Assembly (NCBI GenBank): GCA_964495375.1
Contig: CAZBWM010000031.1
Location: forward strand, 1-64,000
DNA: 64,000 nt
Direction: 5' to 3'
Source of the DNA: JAIESQ01 sp964495375
GTDB taxonomy: Bacteria > Planctomycetota > Planctomycetia > Pirellulales > JAEUIK01
Shown here: positions 55,952-64,000 of the stretch, in pieces
Layout of the letters: every line of letters begins with the position of its first letter
How positions within the stretch are numbered: the stretch's first letter is position 1
Notes under the pieces: model-generated
Told to the model about the DNA's origin: nothing
What the model saw: the letters and a program-made list of their open reading frames with translations, nothing else
Databases searched by the model: none
Made by a program: the position numbers and the translations under genes

Positions 55952-58900
55952 ATGAAGACTCTCCGCTTCGCCCTACTCACCATATTTGCGACCCAGATCG
56001 TGGCCTTGGCCTCGGCGGCTGACATCGAGTTCAATCGCGACATTCGGCCAATCCTCTCGAACAACTGCTTCGCCTGCCACGGGCCCGACGCCGCCAAGCG
56101 CGAAGCCGGCCTGCGGCTCGACCGCGAAGATCAGGCCCGCGCCGAGCTCGAGTCGGGCGAAAGGGCGATCGTCCCCGGCGACGCGGCCGCCAGCGCCCTG
56201 GTCGCCCGCATCACCACGACCGACGACGCTCTGCGGATGCCGCCCCCCGACTCGACAAAATCCCTTACTCCCCGCGAAGTCGAGCTGTTGAAACAATGGG
56301 TGGATTCGGGTGCGGCCCACCAAAAGCACTGGTCGCTCGAACCGATCGCGCGGCCTGCGATACCGGTCGTCAGCCGGGCCGACTGGGTTCGCAATCCGAT
56401 CGACGCTTTCGTGCTCGCGAAACTCGACGAGCAGGGCCTCGCCCCATCGGCCGAAGCGGAACGAACGACTTTGGCCCGCCGGATGGCGCTCGACGTGATA
56501 GGGCTGCCGCTGGAGCCGCGCGAGCTGGAGCGGTTTCTGGCCGACCCCGATCCGCTGGCCTACGAAGCGCTCGTCGATCGGCTGTTGGCTTCGCCCCACT
56601 ATGGTGAGCGGATGGCCATGTTCTGGCTCGACCTGGTCCGCTACGCCGACAGCGTCGGCTATCACGGCGATCAAGCGGTCAGCGTCTCGCCGTTTCGCGA
56701 TTGGGTGATCAAAGCGTTCAACGAAAATATGCCCTTCGATCAGTTCACGCGCGAGCAATTGGCCGGCGACTTACTCCCCGGCGCCACCTCGCAGCAGCGC
56801 GTGGCGTCGGGCTACAACCGCCTGGGGATGATGACCGCGGAGGGGGGCGCGCAAGATAAGGAGTACCTCGCCAAGTACGCGGCCGAACGCGTGCGCAACG
56901 TCAGCGGGACTTGGCTCGGTCTGACCATGGGTTGCTGCGAATGCCACGACCATAAGTTCGATCCGCTCCCCACGCGCGACTTCTACCGGCTGCAAGCTTT
57001 CTTCGCCGACATCGAAGAGCAGGGCTTCTACGGCGGCGCGAACGTCACCGGCAAGTGGGGCCCGAGCATGCAGGTGCCAACCGAGACGCAAGCCGCGGAG
57101 CTGGCACGGCTCGACACCGACCTGGCCGAGGTGCGTACTACGCTGAACACTGCGACGCCCGAGTTGGCTGCCGCCGAAGCGGCCTGGCAACAAGCGGTCG
57201 CGCCGGCGATCGAGTGGGCCGTGCTGCGACCACAAGCCAGCACGTCGGCGACCGGCGCGGCGTTGACGCCATCTGAAGATGGAACAATCTTCGCGACCGG
57301 TGGAGTCGAAAAAGCTGCCGCCGAGACGTACACGCTGGTGATTCCCGGTCCACTGACCGACCTCACCGCGCTCAAGATCGAAGCGCTCCCCGACGATTCG
57401 CTTCCCAAGCGTGGGCCCGGTCGCGCGGCCAACGGCAACTTCGTCCTCACCGAAGTTACGGCCAGCATTCAAGCGACCGCCGATGCCGCACCGCAGCCCT
57501 TGAAGTTCAGCACGGCGACGGCCAGCTTTGAGCAGCCGCCAGACGAAAAGGATAAATCGAACCCGCACGGGGGCTGGAAGATTGCCGCCGCGATCGATGC
57601 CGACGCTCAGGGTGCAAACTGGGGCTGGGCGGCAGCGCCCGAAGTGGGTCAGGCGAACCACGCGGTGCTCGAGTTCGACGCCACGAGCGCCGTCACAATT
57701 CCGGCCGACGGCTCGCTGATGATCGCCCTCCGTCAGGCGTTTGGCACGCAGCACACGCTGGGCAAGTTCCGCCTGTCGGTAACCACTGCCGTGCGACCGG
57801 TGAAAGCTGTGGGTATCGGCTTGCCGCGGAATGTGCGCGACGCGCTCGCCAGCCCGACAGACAATCGGAGTGAAGCCCAACGCAATGAGCTCTCGACCTA
57901 CTACCGCTCGATCGCCCCGGCGCTCGAGCCCTATCGCCAGAGGGAAGCCAAATTGCAACAAGCGCGCGACGCCCTCGATCGTTCGATCACCACGACGCTC
58001 TACACGGTGTCGCGCCAGCCGCGCGAGATTCGCGTGTTGGCCCGTGGCAACTGGATGGATGAAACCGGCGAAGTGGTCGAGCCCGGCGTCCCTAGCGCCC
58101 TGCCGCAGCCGCCAGCGCGCGAAGGCCGGCTGACGCGTCTCGACCTGGCCAATTGGCTCGTCGCCCGCGACAACCCGCTGGTCGCCCGCACACTGGCCAA
58201 TCGGTTGTGGAAGCTCTACTTCGGGGCCGGCTTGTCGACCAAGCTCGACGACCTCGGCGCTCAGGGGGATTGGCCGAGCCATCCCAAGTTGCTCGACTAT
58301 CTCGCAGGAAGGTTGATCGACTCCGGCTGGGACGTCAAAGCCCTGATTCGGCTGATGGTCGCCTCGAGCGCTTATCGCCAATCATCGCTCGTCTCGCCTG
58401 AGTTGCACGAGCGCGATCCGGCCAATCGCTGGCTGGCCCGGCAAGGGCGCCATCGTCTTGATGCCGAAGTGGTGCGCGATCAGGCGCTGGCTGCCAGCGG
58501 GCTGTTGGTCGACAAGATCGGTGGCCCGAGCGTGCGTCCCTACCAGCCCCCCGGCTATTGGGCCCACCTGAACTTCCCCGTGCGCGAATGGGAGAACAGC
58601 GGCGGCGAGGGACTCTATCGCCGTGGGCTCTACACCCACTGGCAGCGGCAGTATCTGCATCCGATGCTCGTGGCCTTCGACGCCCCCAGCCGCGAAGAGT
58701 GCACTGCCGATCGCGTCCGCTCGAATACGCCGCTGCAATCGCTGGTACTGTTAAACGACACGGAGTTTGTCGAAGCAGCCCGCGTCTTCGCCGAGCATTT
58801 GCTGCAACAGGGTGGCGCCACGAACGATGAGCGGATCGACTGGGCCATGCGGCGGCTGTTGGCGCGACCTGCCCGGCCGGCCGAGAAAAAACTCTTGGCC

Positions 58901-59074
58901 GACCTGCACGATCGGCACCTGGCCGAGTACCGCGCCGACGCGGCGGCTGTGACGGCGCTCTTGGCGGTCGGCGCGCATCCAGCGCCCGCCGATCTCGACG
59001 CTGCCGACTTGGCCGCCTGGACGAGCGTCACCCGGGCGCTCCTGAATCTACACGAGACCGTGACGAGGAATTAA
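55952..59074 (+). CDS. PSD1-type planctomycete cytochrome protein with beta-sandwich insert (1040 aa)
   Basis: Start ATG 55952 is at the signal peptide ('FALLTIFATQIVALASA'); 59 codons further upstream in frame lie within the palindromic element and are not genic. Heme motif C39-F-A-C-H43. DUF1549 follows at about 140-345 ('LALDVIG'-like core, 'LAGDLLPGATSQQRVAS'), with a second motif 'CCECHDHKFDPLPTRDFY'. Residues about 460-620 form an inserted beta-rich domain ('YTLVIPGPLTDLTALKIEAL', 'NGNFVLTEVTASIQ'), resembling a carbohydrate-binding sandwich. DUF1553 runs to the C-terminus ('GDWPSHPKLLDYLAG', 'RRGLYTHWQRQYLHPMLVAF'). The DUF1501 partner follows after 227 bases that hold copy C of the palindromic element. 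Confidence 0.9.
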   Translation: MKTLRFALLTIFATQIVALASAADIEFNRDIRPILSNNCFACHGPDAAKREAGLRLDREDQARAELESGERAIVPGDAAASALVARITTTDDALRMPPPDSTKSLTPREVELLKQWVDSGAAHQKHWSLEPIARPAIPVVSRADWVRNPIDAFVLAKLDEQGLAPSAEAERTTLARRMALDVIGLPLEPRELERFLADPDPLAYEALVDRLLASPHYGERMAMFWLDLVRYADSVGYHGDQAVSVSPFRDWVIKAFNENMPFDQFTREQLAGDLLPGATSQQRVASGYNRLGMMTAEGGAQDKEYLAKYAAERVRNVSGTWLGLTMGCCECHDHKFDPLPTRDFYRLQAFFADIEEQGFYGGANVTGKWGPSMQVPTETQAAELARLDTDLAEVRTTLNTATPELAAAEAAWQQAVAPAIEWAVLRPQASTSATGAALTPSEDGTIFATGGVEKAAAETYTLVIPGPLTDLTALKIEALPDDSLPKRGPGRAANGNFVLTEVTASIQATADAAPQPLKFSTATASFEQPPDEKDKSNPHGGWKIAAAIDADAQGANWGWAAAPEVGQANHAVLEFDATSAVTIPADGSLMIALRQAFGTQHTLGKFRLSVTTAVRPVKAVGIGLPRNVRDALASPTDNRSEAQRNELSTYYRSIAPALEPYRQREAKLQQARDALDRSITTTLYTVSRQPREIRVLARGNWMDETGEVVEPGVPSALPQPPAREGRLTRLDLANWLVARDNPLVARTLANRLWKLYFGAGLSTKLDDLGAQGDWPSHPKLLDYLAGRLIDSGWDVKALIRLMVASSAYRQSSLVSPELHERDPANRWLARQGRHRLDAEVVRDQALAASGLLVDKIGGPSVRPYQPPGYWAHLNFPVREWENSGGEGLYRRGLYTHWQRQYLHPMLVAFDAPSREECTADRVRSNTPLQSLVLLNDTEFVEAARVFAEHLLQQGGATNDERIDWAMRRLLARPARPAEKKLLADLHDRHLAEYRADAAAVTALLAVGAHPAPADLDAADLAAWTSVTRALLNLHETVTRN

Positions 59075-59119
59075 ACGAGAAAAGGGGACTGGCTCCGAGT
59101 CGATTGACGAGGTCGAAGT

Positions 59120-59255
59120 GGGTGGCCCAGCCGCTTGCCGGCTGGGTCGCGACAGCGACAAGAAGCCATCGGAAACTGGTGCGGCTGCGATGGGCCACGC
59201 GGCATGTACAGATTCTTGTGGCTTCGCCACCCGACTGCGAGCAGTCGGGCCACCC
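59120..59255 (+). repeat. Palindromic dispersed element, copy C
   Basis: 136 bases from 'gggtggcccagccgcttgcc' to 'gcagtcgggccaccc'. The 5' stem is CCCAGCCG/CGGCTGGG and the 3' stem is CCCGACTGC/GCAGTCGGG. The middle has 'cgacaagaagcc', 'ggccacgcgg' and 'agattcttgtgg', shared with copy A in reverse. It lies between the PSD1 and DUF1501 genes of the fourth pair. Confidence 0.88.
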
Positions 59256-59301
59256 TTATGGACATCCAATTGCCCGTCCCCCTTCGCAGGAACTAACTAC
59301 C

Positions 59302-60774
59302 ATGCACGACTGCCCCGACTGCAACCGACAGCTCCACGCCGTGTCGCGCCGCGCGTTCTTGGGGCGCGCCTCGCAAGGGCTCGGCTCCGTGGCGCTGGCA
59401 TCGCTGCTCACAGGCGTTGCCCCTGGCGCGAAATCTTCGCGCGCCGCCACGGCCAGCGACTCGTCTCCTTCAGACCGCTGGACCGGCGTCGTCAGCCCGC
59501 TGCATCACGCCCCGCGGGCCAAGCGCGTCATCTGGCTCTACATGGCCGGCGGTATGAGCCATCTGGAAACCTTCGACTACAAGCCCAAGCTCGCCGAGTT
59601 GCACGGCAAGCCGATGCCCGAGTCGTTCACCAAGGGGCAGCAGATCGCCCAACTGCAAGGGGCCAAGCTCAACTGCTTCGGCCCACAGCATCCGTTTCAG
59701 AAGCATGGCCAGTCGGGGCTCGAGTTCAGCAGCGTCTTCCCCATGCTCGGGCAGCACGCGGCCGACGACATGTGCGTCATTCGCTCGATGTTCACCGAGG
59801 CCATCAATCACGACCCGGCCCACACCTTCATGAACACCGGCACGATGATCGCCGGTCGCCCGTCGGTCGGCTCCTGGCTCACCTACGGCTTGGGGAGCGA
59901 CGTCGAGAATCTGCCCGGCTTCGTCGTGATGGTTTCGACCGGTCGCCACGGACAGAATCAACCAATCGCCGCCCGGCAGTGGCACAGCGGGTTTCTGCCG
60001 AGTCGGTTCCAGGGGGTCGAGTTTCGCAGCAAAGGCGACCCTGTGATGTACGTCGGCAACCCGGCCGGCGTGAGCACCGGCCGCCAGCGCGACGTGGTCG
60101 ACACGATCGGCGCGCTCAACGCGCTGGAGAACCAGGTCGTCGACGATCCCGAAATCGCCACCCGCATCAGCCAGTACGAGATGGCCTTCCGCATGCAGAC
60201 GGGCGTGCCCGAGTTGGTCAATCTGGCCGACGAGCCGCAGCATGTGCTCGACTTATATGGCACGAAGGGGGCCGACGGCTCGTTTGCGGCCAACTGCCTG
60301 CTGGCTCGGCGGTTGGCCGAGCGCGGGGCTCGCTTCATTCAGCTCTATCACCGCGATTGGGATCATCACGGCGCGGTGAAGGACAGCGTCGCCGGCACGG
60401 CGGCCGAAGTCGATCGCGGGGCGGCGGCCCTCATCACCGATCTGCGCCAGCGCGGCTTGCTCGAAGACACGCTGGTGGTCTTCGGCACCGAGTTCGGTCG
60501 CACGCCGATGGCCCAAGGCAACGGTCGCGATCACCACCTGGCCGGCTTCTCGATCTGGCTGGCCGGCGGCGGCATCCGCGGTGGCATGAGCTACGGCGCG
60601 ACCGACGAGCTTGGCTATCGCGCCACGGAGAATCGCGTCCACGTGAACGATCTGCACGCGACGCTGCTGCATCAGTTGGGCATCGACCACACGCGGCTGA
60701 CCTATCGCTCGCAGGGTCGCGACTTCCGGCTGACCGACGTGGCCGGCGAAGTGATCCGGCCAATTCTGGGGTGA
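59302..60774 (+). CDS. DUF1501 protein with Tat signal, paired with PSD1 protein
   Basis: 490 residues from ATG 59302; the frame is open further upstream, but that part lies inside the palindromic element. The N-terminus carries C-x-x-C ('HDCPDCNRQ'), then a twin-arginine signal 'SRRAFLGRASQGLGSVALAS'. Family blocks are 'YMAGGMSHLETFDYKPKLAE', 'GTEFGRTPMAQGNGRDHH', 'AGGGIRGGMSYGATDELGYR' and 'RLTYRSQGRDFRLTDVAG'. It resembles the 2320-3831 protein closely in the middle region ('NPAGVSTGRQRDVVDTIGAL'). Exported, unknown substrate. Confidence 0.9.
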   Translation: MHDCPDCNRQLHAVSRRAFLGRASQGLGSVALASLLTGVAPGAKSSRAATASDSSPSDRWTGVVSPLHHAPRAKRVIWLYMAGGMSHLETFDYKPKLAELHGKPMPESFTKGQQIAQLQGAKLNCFGPQHPFQKHGQSGLEFSSVFPMLGQHAADDMCVIRSMFTEAINHDPAHTFMNTGTMIAGRPSVGSWLTYGLGSDVENLPGFVVMVSTGRHGQNQPIAARQWHSGFLPSRFQGVEFRSKGDPVMYVGNPAGVSTGRQRDVVDTIGALNALENQVVDDPEIATRISQYEMAFRMQTGVPELVNLADEPQHVLDLYGTKGADGSFAANCLLARRLAERGARFIQLYHRDWDHHGAVKDSVAGTAAEVDRGAAALITDLRQRGLLEDTLVVFGTEFGRTPMAQGNGRDHHLAGFSIWLAGGGIRGGMSYGATDELGYRATENRVHVNDLHATLLHQLGIDHTRLTYRSQGRDFRLTDVAGEVIRPILG

Positions 60775-60802
60775 TGCGCGACAACCCGCCCGGAGCAATT
60801 CA

Positions 60803-61303
60803 ATGAGCAAAAGTCGAATCCGAGCCGAACGCGGAGCGACCATTGTCTATTCACCAACTTCGATCTCGCCCATGACAAAGCAACGTCCATCTTATACGAA
60901 GCAAATCTGCGATTCCTTGATCGCAGTGCTGGAGAATTGCTGTCAGTTAGATCGACTTCGATTGGCGGGCTATGCGGCGAATGTTGATTTCTGGCTGGAA
61001 GAGTTGCGGCATCGTTTGCGGGTGATCGATGGTTTTTCCGAACGGCGAGAACAATTTGTTGCCGGGACAAAAGCTGCTTACTCGAATGAGATTGTCGCAA
61101 CTAGACCATTTGTCGAGCCTCGACCCGTGTTAAGCGATGTGCACGACACAGCGAAGTGGCGGGAGTTACAGGAGGACCTAGTCGAACTCCGCAAGGCGAT
61201 CATCGGCAAATTCGCGCGCTTTGTGCAACGCTGTTACGACTTCAAGCTAATCGATCAAGATAAGTACTTCGATCTCAAGCACAGTCTTGACGCAGTGAAA
61301 TAG
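60803..61303 (+). CDS. Hypothetical protein (166 aa)
   Basis: 166 residues from ATG 60803 with CGGAG 8 bases upstream; ATG 60872 is an alternative. Mostly helical composition: 'SYTKQICDSLIAVLENCCQL', 'FWLEELRHRLRVIDGFSERR' and 'LQEDLVELRKAIIGKFARF'. No signal peptide and no recognised domain. Codon use is less GC-rich than neighbouring genes, suggesting a different history. It follows the DUF1501 gene on the same strand. Confidence 0.7.
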   Translation: MSKSRIRAERGATIVYSPTSISPMTKQRPSYTKQICDSLIAVLENCCQLDRLRLAGYAANVDFWLEELRHRLRVIDGFSERREQFVAGTKAAYSNEIVATRPFVEPRPVLSDVHDTAKWRELQEDLVELRKAIIGKFARFVQRCYDFKLIDQDKYFDLKHSLDAVK

Positions 61304-61345
61304 CGACGCGGGTCAATCTTGGGGTGACTTACAACCTCTTCCCCA

Positions 61346-61410
61346 AGCCCAGGGCACAGCCGCGCACACGGCAGCCCTCACGAAAGTCTACTTCGGCGTG
61401 CCCTGGGTCT
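61346..61410. repeat. Inverted repeat between convergent genes
   Basis: Arms AGCCCAGGGCAC (61346-61357) and GTGCCCTGGGTCT (61398-61410) are nearly complementary, with about 40 bases between. The position between convergent genes 60803-61303 and 61521-62285 would suit a bidirectional terminator, but no T-tract follows. It could also be a small palindromic element. Confidence 0.45.
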
Positions 61411-61520
61411 TATCTGCGTGTGATGGTTACTGCAAGAAGAGACAATTGCCGGCGGCGCGCTCGTGCTGCTGGCACAGCAACGATCAACACGCGCCGTCGG
61501 CAACGGGAGGAGATGCTTAG

Positions 61521-62285
61521 TTACTCGCCGCTGAGCAGCAGGCCCAAGGTGTCGTGCGGCAACCGGATGCCAAAGGCTGCCCGGCCCAGTTCGAGCTTAG
61601 TGCGCCGCACGCCGACCGACGGCCAGGGGTTCACCCCCTTCAGCTCCGGCATGATCTCGAGCAATTGTTCGACGAGCCGCTTCGCCAACGCTTGCACGTT
61701 CGGATGAGTGGCCTTTTCGACCAGCGTGGCCGCGGTCTTCATCAGCTTGACCATTTCGGCCCGCTTCTGAATCGGCGGCGAGAGGTTCAAGCCCGGATCG
61801 GCGAACAGCTCGGCGATCGGCACGTTCAACAACTGTTGCCAGGCATACAGCTCGCTGAGCCGCAGGTCGCAGTCGGGCCGCTCTTGCCGGCGGACTTCGT
61901 CGGGGCTGACGTGCAAGTGACGCTGCGCTTCGCGCACCGTGACGTGCTGCATCTGCCGCACTTCGGCCAGGCGGTGCAGCACGGGACCAGTCACTCGCCC
62001 GGCGGCGCAGTCCGAGCAGCAGGCGCCGGCCACCTCCTCGACTTCGTCGAATTGCTCGACGAGGTCATCAGCGCGATGCTCGGCAATTCTGTCGCTGCGC
62101 TCCGCAAGCTCAGCGCAGAGCTCGGCAATTCTGTCGCTGCGCTCTGCGAGATCGTCCCCGCCTAAGCCGGCTGCTATGGCGTGATTGACGGGTGGCAGGT
62201 CGGCGAAGTCGTGATCCGCGCTGGACGTGTCGATGCATGGGTCGTCGTCGTCTTCGTTGTGATTGTCTTCGTAGTAATGGTACAT
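61521..62285 (-). CDS. Hypothetical protein with possible helix-turn-helix
   Basis: 254 residues. The N-terminus is acidic ('YYEDNHNEDDDDPCIDTSSA'). A 14-residue duplication follows ('LAERSDRIAE' twice), then a Cys group 'CCSDCAAG'. Residues about 100-160 ('RLAEVRQMQHVTVREAQRHL', 'DLRLSELYAWQQLLNVP') resemble an XRE-type helix-turn-helix with linker. The C-terminus is helical ('EMVKLMKTAATLVEKA'). Transcriptional regulation is a guess. It is downstream of the 110-aa zinc-ribbon gene on the same strand. Confidence 0.65.
   Translation of the reverse strand: MYHYYEDNHNEDDDDPCIDTSSADHDFADLPPVNHAIAAGLGGDDLAERSDRIAELCAELAERSDRIAEHRADDLVEQFDEVEEVAGACCSDCAAGRVTGPVLHRLAEVRQMQHVTVREAQRHLHVSPDEVRRQERPDCDLRLSELYAWQQLLNVPIAELFADPGLNLSPPIQKRAEMVKLMKTAATLVEKATHPNVQALAKRLVEQLLEIMPELKGVNPWPSVGVRRTKLELGRAAFGIRLPHDTLGLLLSGE
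62078..62144. repeat. In-frame 25-bp direct repeat within a gene
   Basis: The 25 bases at 62078-62102 (gctcggcaattctgtcgctg...) recur exactly at 62120-62144, offset by 42 bases (14 codons). It encodes the duplicated 'LAERSDRIAE' of the 254-residue protein. The identity at DNA level suggests a recent duplication. Confidence 0.8.
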
Positions 62286-62354
62286 CGGGGGAGCCCTCGG
62301 GGAGTGTGGGAAATGTGAACGGGGTAAACCGCAGCCTGGATAGGCGACGGATCG

Positions 62355-62687
62355 TCAATCGGTGGTCGTCAACCGCCGCGTCTGCGGCCGGCTGAGCAAC
62401 ACGGAGATCGTCGTGGTGAATCGTGGGTGGTGTGCCGGTCGCAACTGCCGCGGCAGCGGCGAAGCAACGGCCGCCTTGGCCAACGTCGAGACGATCGATC
62501 GCAGCATCGCGAGTTGCGAAACTTCGTCGGTCGTACCGCGAGCCGCCGTGGCTACCGGAGTCACTGGCGCCGCCGGTGTCTCGGCAAATCGCTCGTGCCA
62601 GCCAAGTAGCTTTCGACAGCGGAGACAGCGCGTTCGCCCGGCGGGGGTCGACATCACCATTCCGCAACTGCATTGAAATCGGGCCAT
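62355..62687 (-). CDS. Small zinc-ribbon-like protein (110 aa)
   Basis: 110 residues from ATG 62687, preceded by AGGAAGGAG with a short gap, a strong ribosome site that fixes the start. The N-terminus 'MARFQCSCGMVMSTPAGRT' followed by 'RCLRCRKLLGWHE' gives C-x-C...C-x-x-C, a zinc-ribbon pattern. The rest is Ala/Thr/Arg-rich and probably disordered. It is followed by the possible HTH gene about 70 bases downstream on the same strand. Confidence 0.65.
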   Translation of the reverse strand: MARFQCSCGMVMSTPAGRTRCLRCRKLLGWHERFAETPAAPVTPVATAARGTTDEVSQLAMLRSIVSTLAKAAVASPLPRQLRPAHHPRFTTTISVLLSRPQTRRLTTTD

Positions 62688-62957
62688 CACGCGCTCCTTC
62701 CTAGGGGTGAGACGAGTGGGGGCCGGTCCAAAATCTCGAACGCCGCGGCGCGCCAAGGTCCGCTCCGAGCGAGCCAAGATCTGGACCAGCCCCCAACAAG
62801 TGCCGTCTCGTCTGTCCACCCCATAACGCGACACGGCGGGTCAAAGTCCGCAAAAAAAATCGGGCGACCCAGCCCTCCGCCCCGCCGCGCGTTAAACTGC
62901 GGGCGATACGCCGCTTGCTGACAACCGCCGGGCGGCCACCGCTGGGGGAGTGCGAAC

Positions 62958-63536
62958 ATGGCGACCGGGCCATCGCGATCGACAACCGAAATGCTCTCGG
63001 CCATCGCCTCGGGCGACACGCGCGCTGCCGACGAACTGCTCCCCTTGGTCTACGACGAGTTCCACCGCCTGGCCGAAGGCTATCTGCGGCGCGAATCGCC
63101 GGGGCACACCTTGCAACCAACCGCACTAGTGAACGAGGCCTACCTCAAGCTCGTCGATCAATCGCACGCCAACTGGAAGGGGCGCACGCATTTCTTCGCC
63201 ATCGGGGCGCAAGCCATGCGGCGCATCCTCGTTGATCACGCCCGTGGCAAGCATCGCGAGAAGCGTGGCGGCGGGCTGCACCGCATCGCGCTCGACGAAG
63301 AGATGAGTGTCTCGCCGCGCCGCGACGAAGACCTGGTCGAGCTCGACGAAGCCCTCAATAAGCTGGCCAAACTCGACCCCCGCCAGGCCCGGATTGTCGA
63401 GCTACGCTTCTTTGGTGGGCTGACCGTGGCCGAAGTGGCCGAAGTGCTGGGCGTCTCGAAGCGCACCGTCGAGAACGAGTGGACGATGGTGCGGGCCTGG
63501 CTGCGTCGCGAATTGACTGGGGACTCACACGCGTGA
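62958..63536 (+). CDS. ECF-type RNA polymerase sigma factor (planctomycete group)
   Basis: 192 residues. Region 2 is around 'LLPLVYDEFHRLAEGYLRRE' and 'NEAYLKLVDQSHANWKGRTH', and the linker 'VDHARGKHREKRGGGLHRI' is a hallmark of the planctomycete ECF group. Region 4 is 'ARIVELRFFGGLTVAEVAEV' plus 'LGVSKRTVENEW', the -35-binding helix-turn-helix. It directs transcription of an unknown regulon. The stop overlaps a GTG start in the tetranucleotide GTGA, so it is coupled to the following membrane protein. Confidence 0.93.
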   Translation: MATGPSRSTTEMLSAIASGDTRAADELLPLVYDEFHRLAEGYLRRESPGHTLQPTALVNEAYLKLVDQSHANWKGRTHFFAIGAQAMRRILVDHARGKHREKRGGGLHRIALDEEMSVSPRRDEDLVELDEALNKLAKLDPRQARIVELRFFGGLTVAEVAEVLGVSKRTVENEWTMVRAWLRRELTGDSHA

Positions 63537-64000
63537 ACGCCGGCCACGAACGCGTCAAACAACTGTTTCTCGAATTGTGCGACGCCGACGAGGCCACCCG
63601 CCGCGCCACGCTCGATCGCGAGTGTGCCGGACATCCCACCCTGCGGGCGGAAGTCGAGTCGCTCTTGGCCCATCACTCGTCGCGCACGATTCTTGAAACC
63701 GCGGGTCCGAGCACCACGGTGGGCGCAGCCGACAAACCGAGCCGCGTCCCCACGCTGCGGCCGCTCGCCAGGCACGTGCGAGCCGGCGCGGTTCGGCACA
63801 AATGGTTTCTCGCGGCGATGGTCGCCATTGCCATCATGCTGCTCGTCGGCGGCTGGCGCTTGCACAACGGGATCCGCCACTCGCTCGAAGAACTATTGCA
63901 CGACGAATTGCAAACCGTGCTCGACGCCGATATCGCCGCGCTGGAAGTCTGGATGCAAGATAAGGAGCTCGACGCCGCCCGCTGGGCTCGCGAACCCGAA
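63533..64000 (+). CDS. N-terminal part of a membrane protein coupled to the ECF sigma factor (cut by window end)
   Basis: The frame opens with GTG 63533, overlapping the sigma-factor stop (GTGA), and runs 156 codons to the window end without a stop. Residues 1-50 ('NAGHERVKQLFLELCDADEA', 'PTLRAEVESLLAHHSS') match the N-terminal segment that precedes the kinase domain in planctomycete ECF-linked Ser/Thr kinases. Here, instead of a kinase at the expected place, a membrane helix follows at about residues 97-113 ('WFLAAMVAIAIMLLVGGW'), then 'SLEELLHDELQTVLDADIAA', which looks like the start of an extracytoplasmic sensor. It may be a kinase, cyclase or other signalling protein. The C-terminal part is outside the window. 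Confidence 0.75.
   Translation, partial: MNAGHERVKQLFLELCDADEATRRATLDRECAGHPTLRAEVESLLAHHSSRTILETAGPSTTVGAADKPSRVPTLRPLARHVRAGAVRHKWFLAAMVAIAIMLLVGGWRLHNGIRHSLEELLHDELQTVLDADIAALEVWMQDKELDAARWAREPE

Noticed and set aside
59118..60806. A 562-codon plus-strand frame overlapping the fourth DUF1501 gene.
   Set aside because: It is an Arg-rich out-of-frame shadow of the DUF1501 gene, which has a Tat signal and all family motifs.

Overview
The window looks like the chromosome of a planctomycete, probably of the Pirellula type. This is inferred from family content: four planctomycete-cytochrome/DUF1549/DUF1553 proteins (PSD1 type), five twin-arginine DUF1501 proteins, N-terminal LEDR/LEAR surface-protein motifs, a PEP-CTERM protein, a planctomycete-type ECF sigma factor, high GC and weak or absent Shine-Dalgarno sites before many genes. 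No rRNA, tRNA, CRISPR array, phage or transposase gene was recognised.

Layout. 0-2.3 kb: a 5'-truncated aldo/keto reductase and a conserved uncharacterised cytosolic protein. 2.3-6.5 kb: a minus-strand PSD1-DUF1501 operon. 6.8-7.4 kb: a tandem array of 95-97 bp units with a hairpin and a strong minus-strand promoter-like site. 7.6-13.7 kb: a zinc-ribbon/ankyrin protein and a large secreted TIM-barrel/cytochrome c/propeller/cupredoxin protein. 14.3-17.9 kb: a giant secreted sugar-dehydrogenase-like surface protein. 18-20 kb: a solitary DUF1501 gene preceded by a second copy of the repeat/hairpin/promoter arrangement. 20.5-22.8 kb: an exported enolase-superfamily enzyme and a gluconolactonase-like protein. 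23-32.3 kb: two convergent PSD1/DUF1501 pairs separated by an inverted-repeat element. 33-41 kb: a DUF4214 surface protein, a small-ORF/prepilin-peptidase-like/LOG operon, a nucleotidyltransferase, PRPP synthetase and a PEP-CTERM protein with a clear terminator. 41-47 kb: secreted or membrane proteins (Gly-rich, NTF2-like, sterol-desaturase-like, retropepsin-like). 47.3-52.6 kb: the prkA-yeaH-small ORF-spoVR stress module. 53.6-55.7 kb: a response regulator and a family 9 glycosyltransferase. 55.9-60.8 kb: a fourth PSD1/DUF1501 pair flanked by copies of a palindromic element. 60.8-64 kb: small hypothetical and putative regulatory genes, an ECF sigma factor and an overlapping membrane protein cut by the window edge.

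How it fits together. Much of the coding capacity serves exported proteins: c-heme PSD1 proteins paired with Tat-exported DUF1501 proteins of unknown function, sugar-acid/sugar oxidation enzymes and large surface proteins. This is consistent with polymer or sugar degradation at the cell surface, but the link is inferred. The most unusual non-coding signal is the repeated arrangement promoter, hairpin, four tandem ~95 bp units, then a DUF1501-containing gene or operon, found twice in the same orientation. Three copies of a 132-136 bp palindromic element near 50.4, 55.8 and 59.1 kb are a second, independent repeat family.
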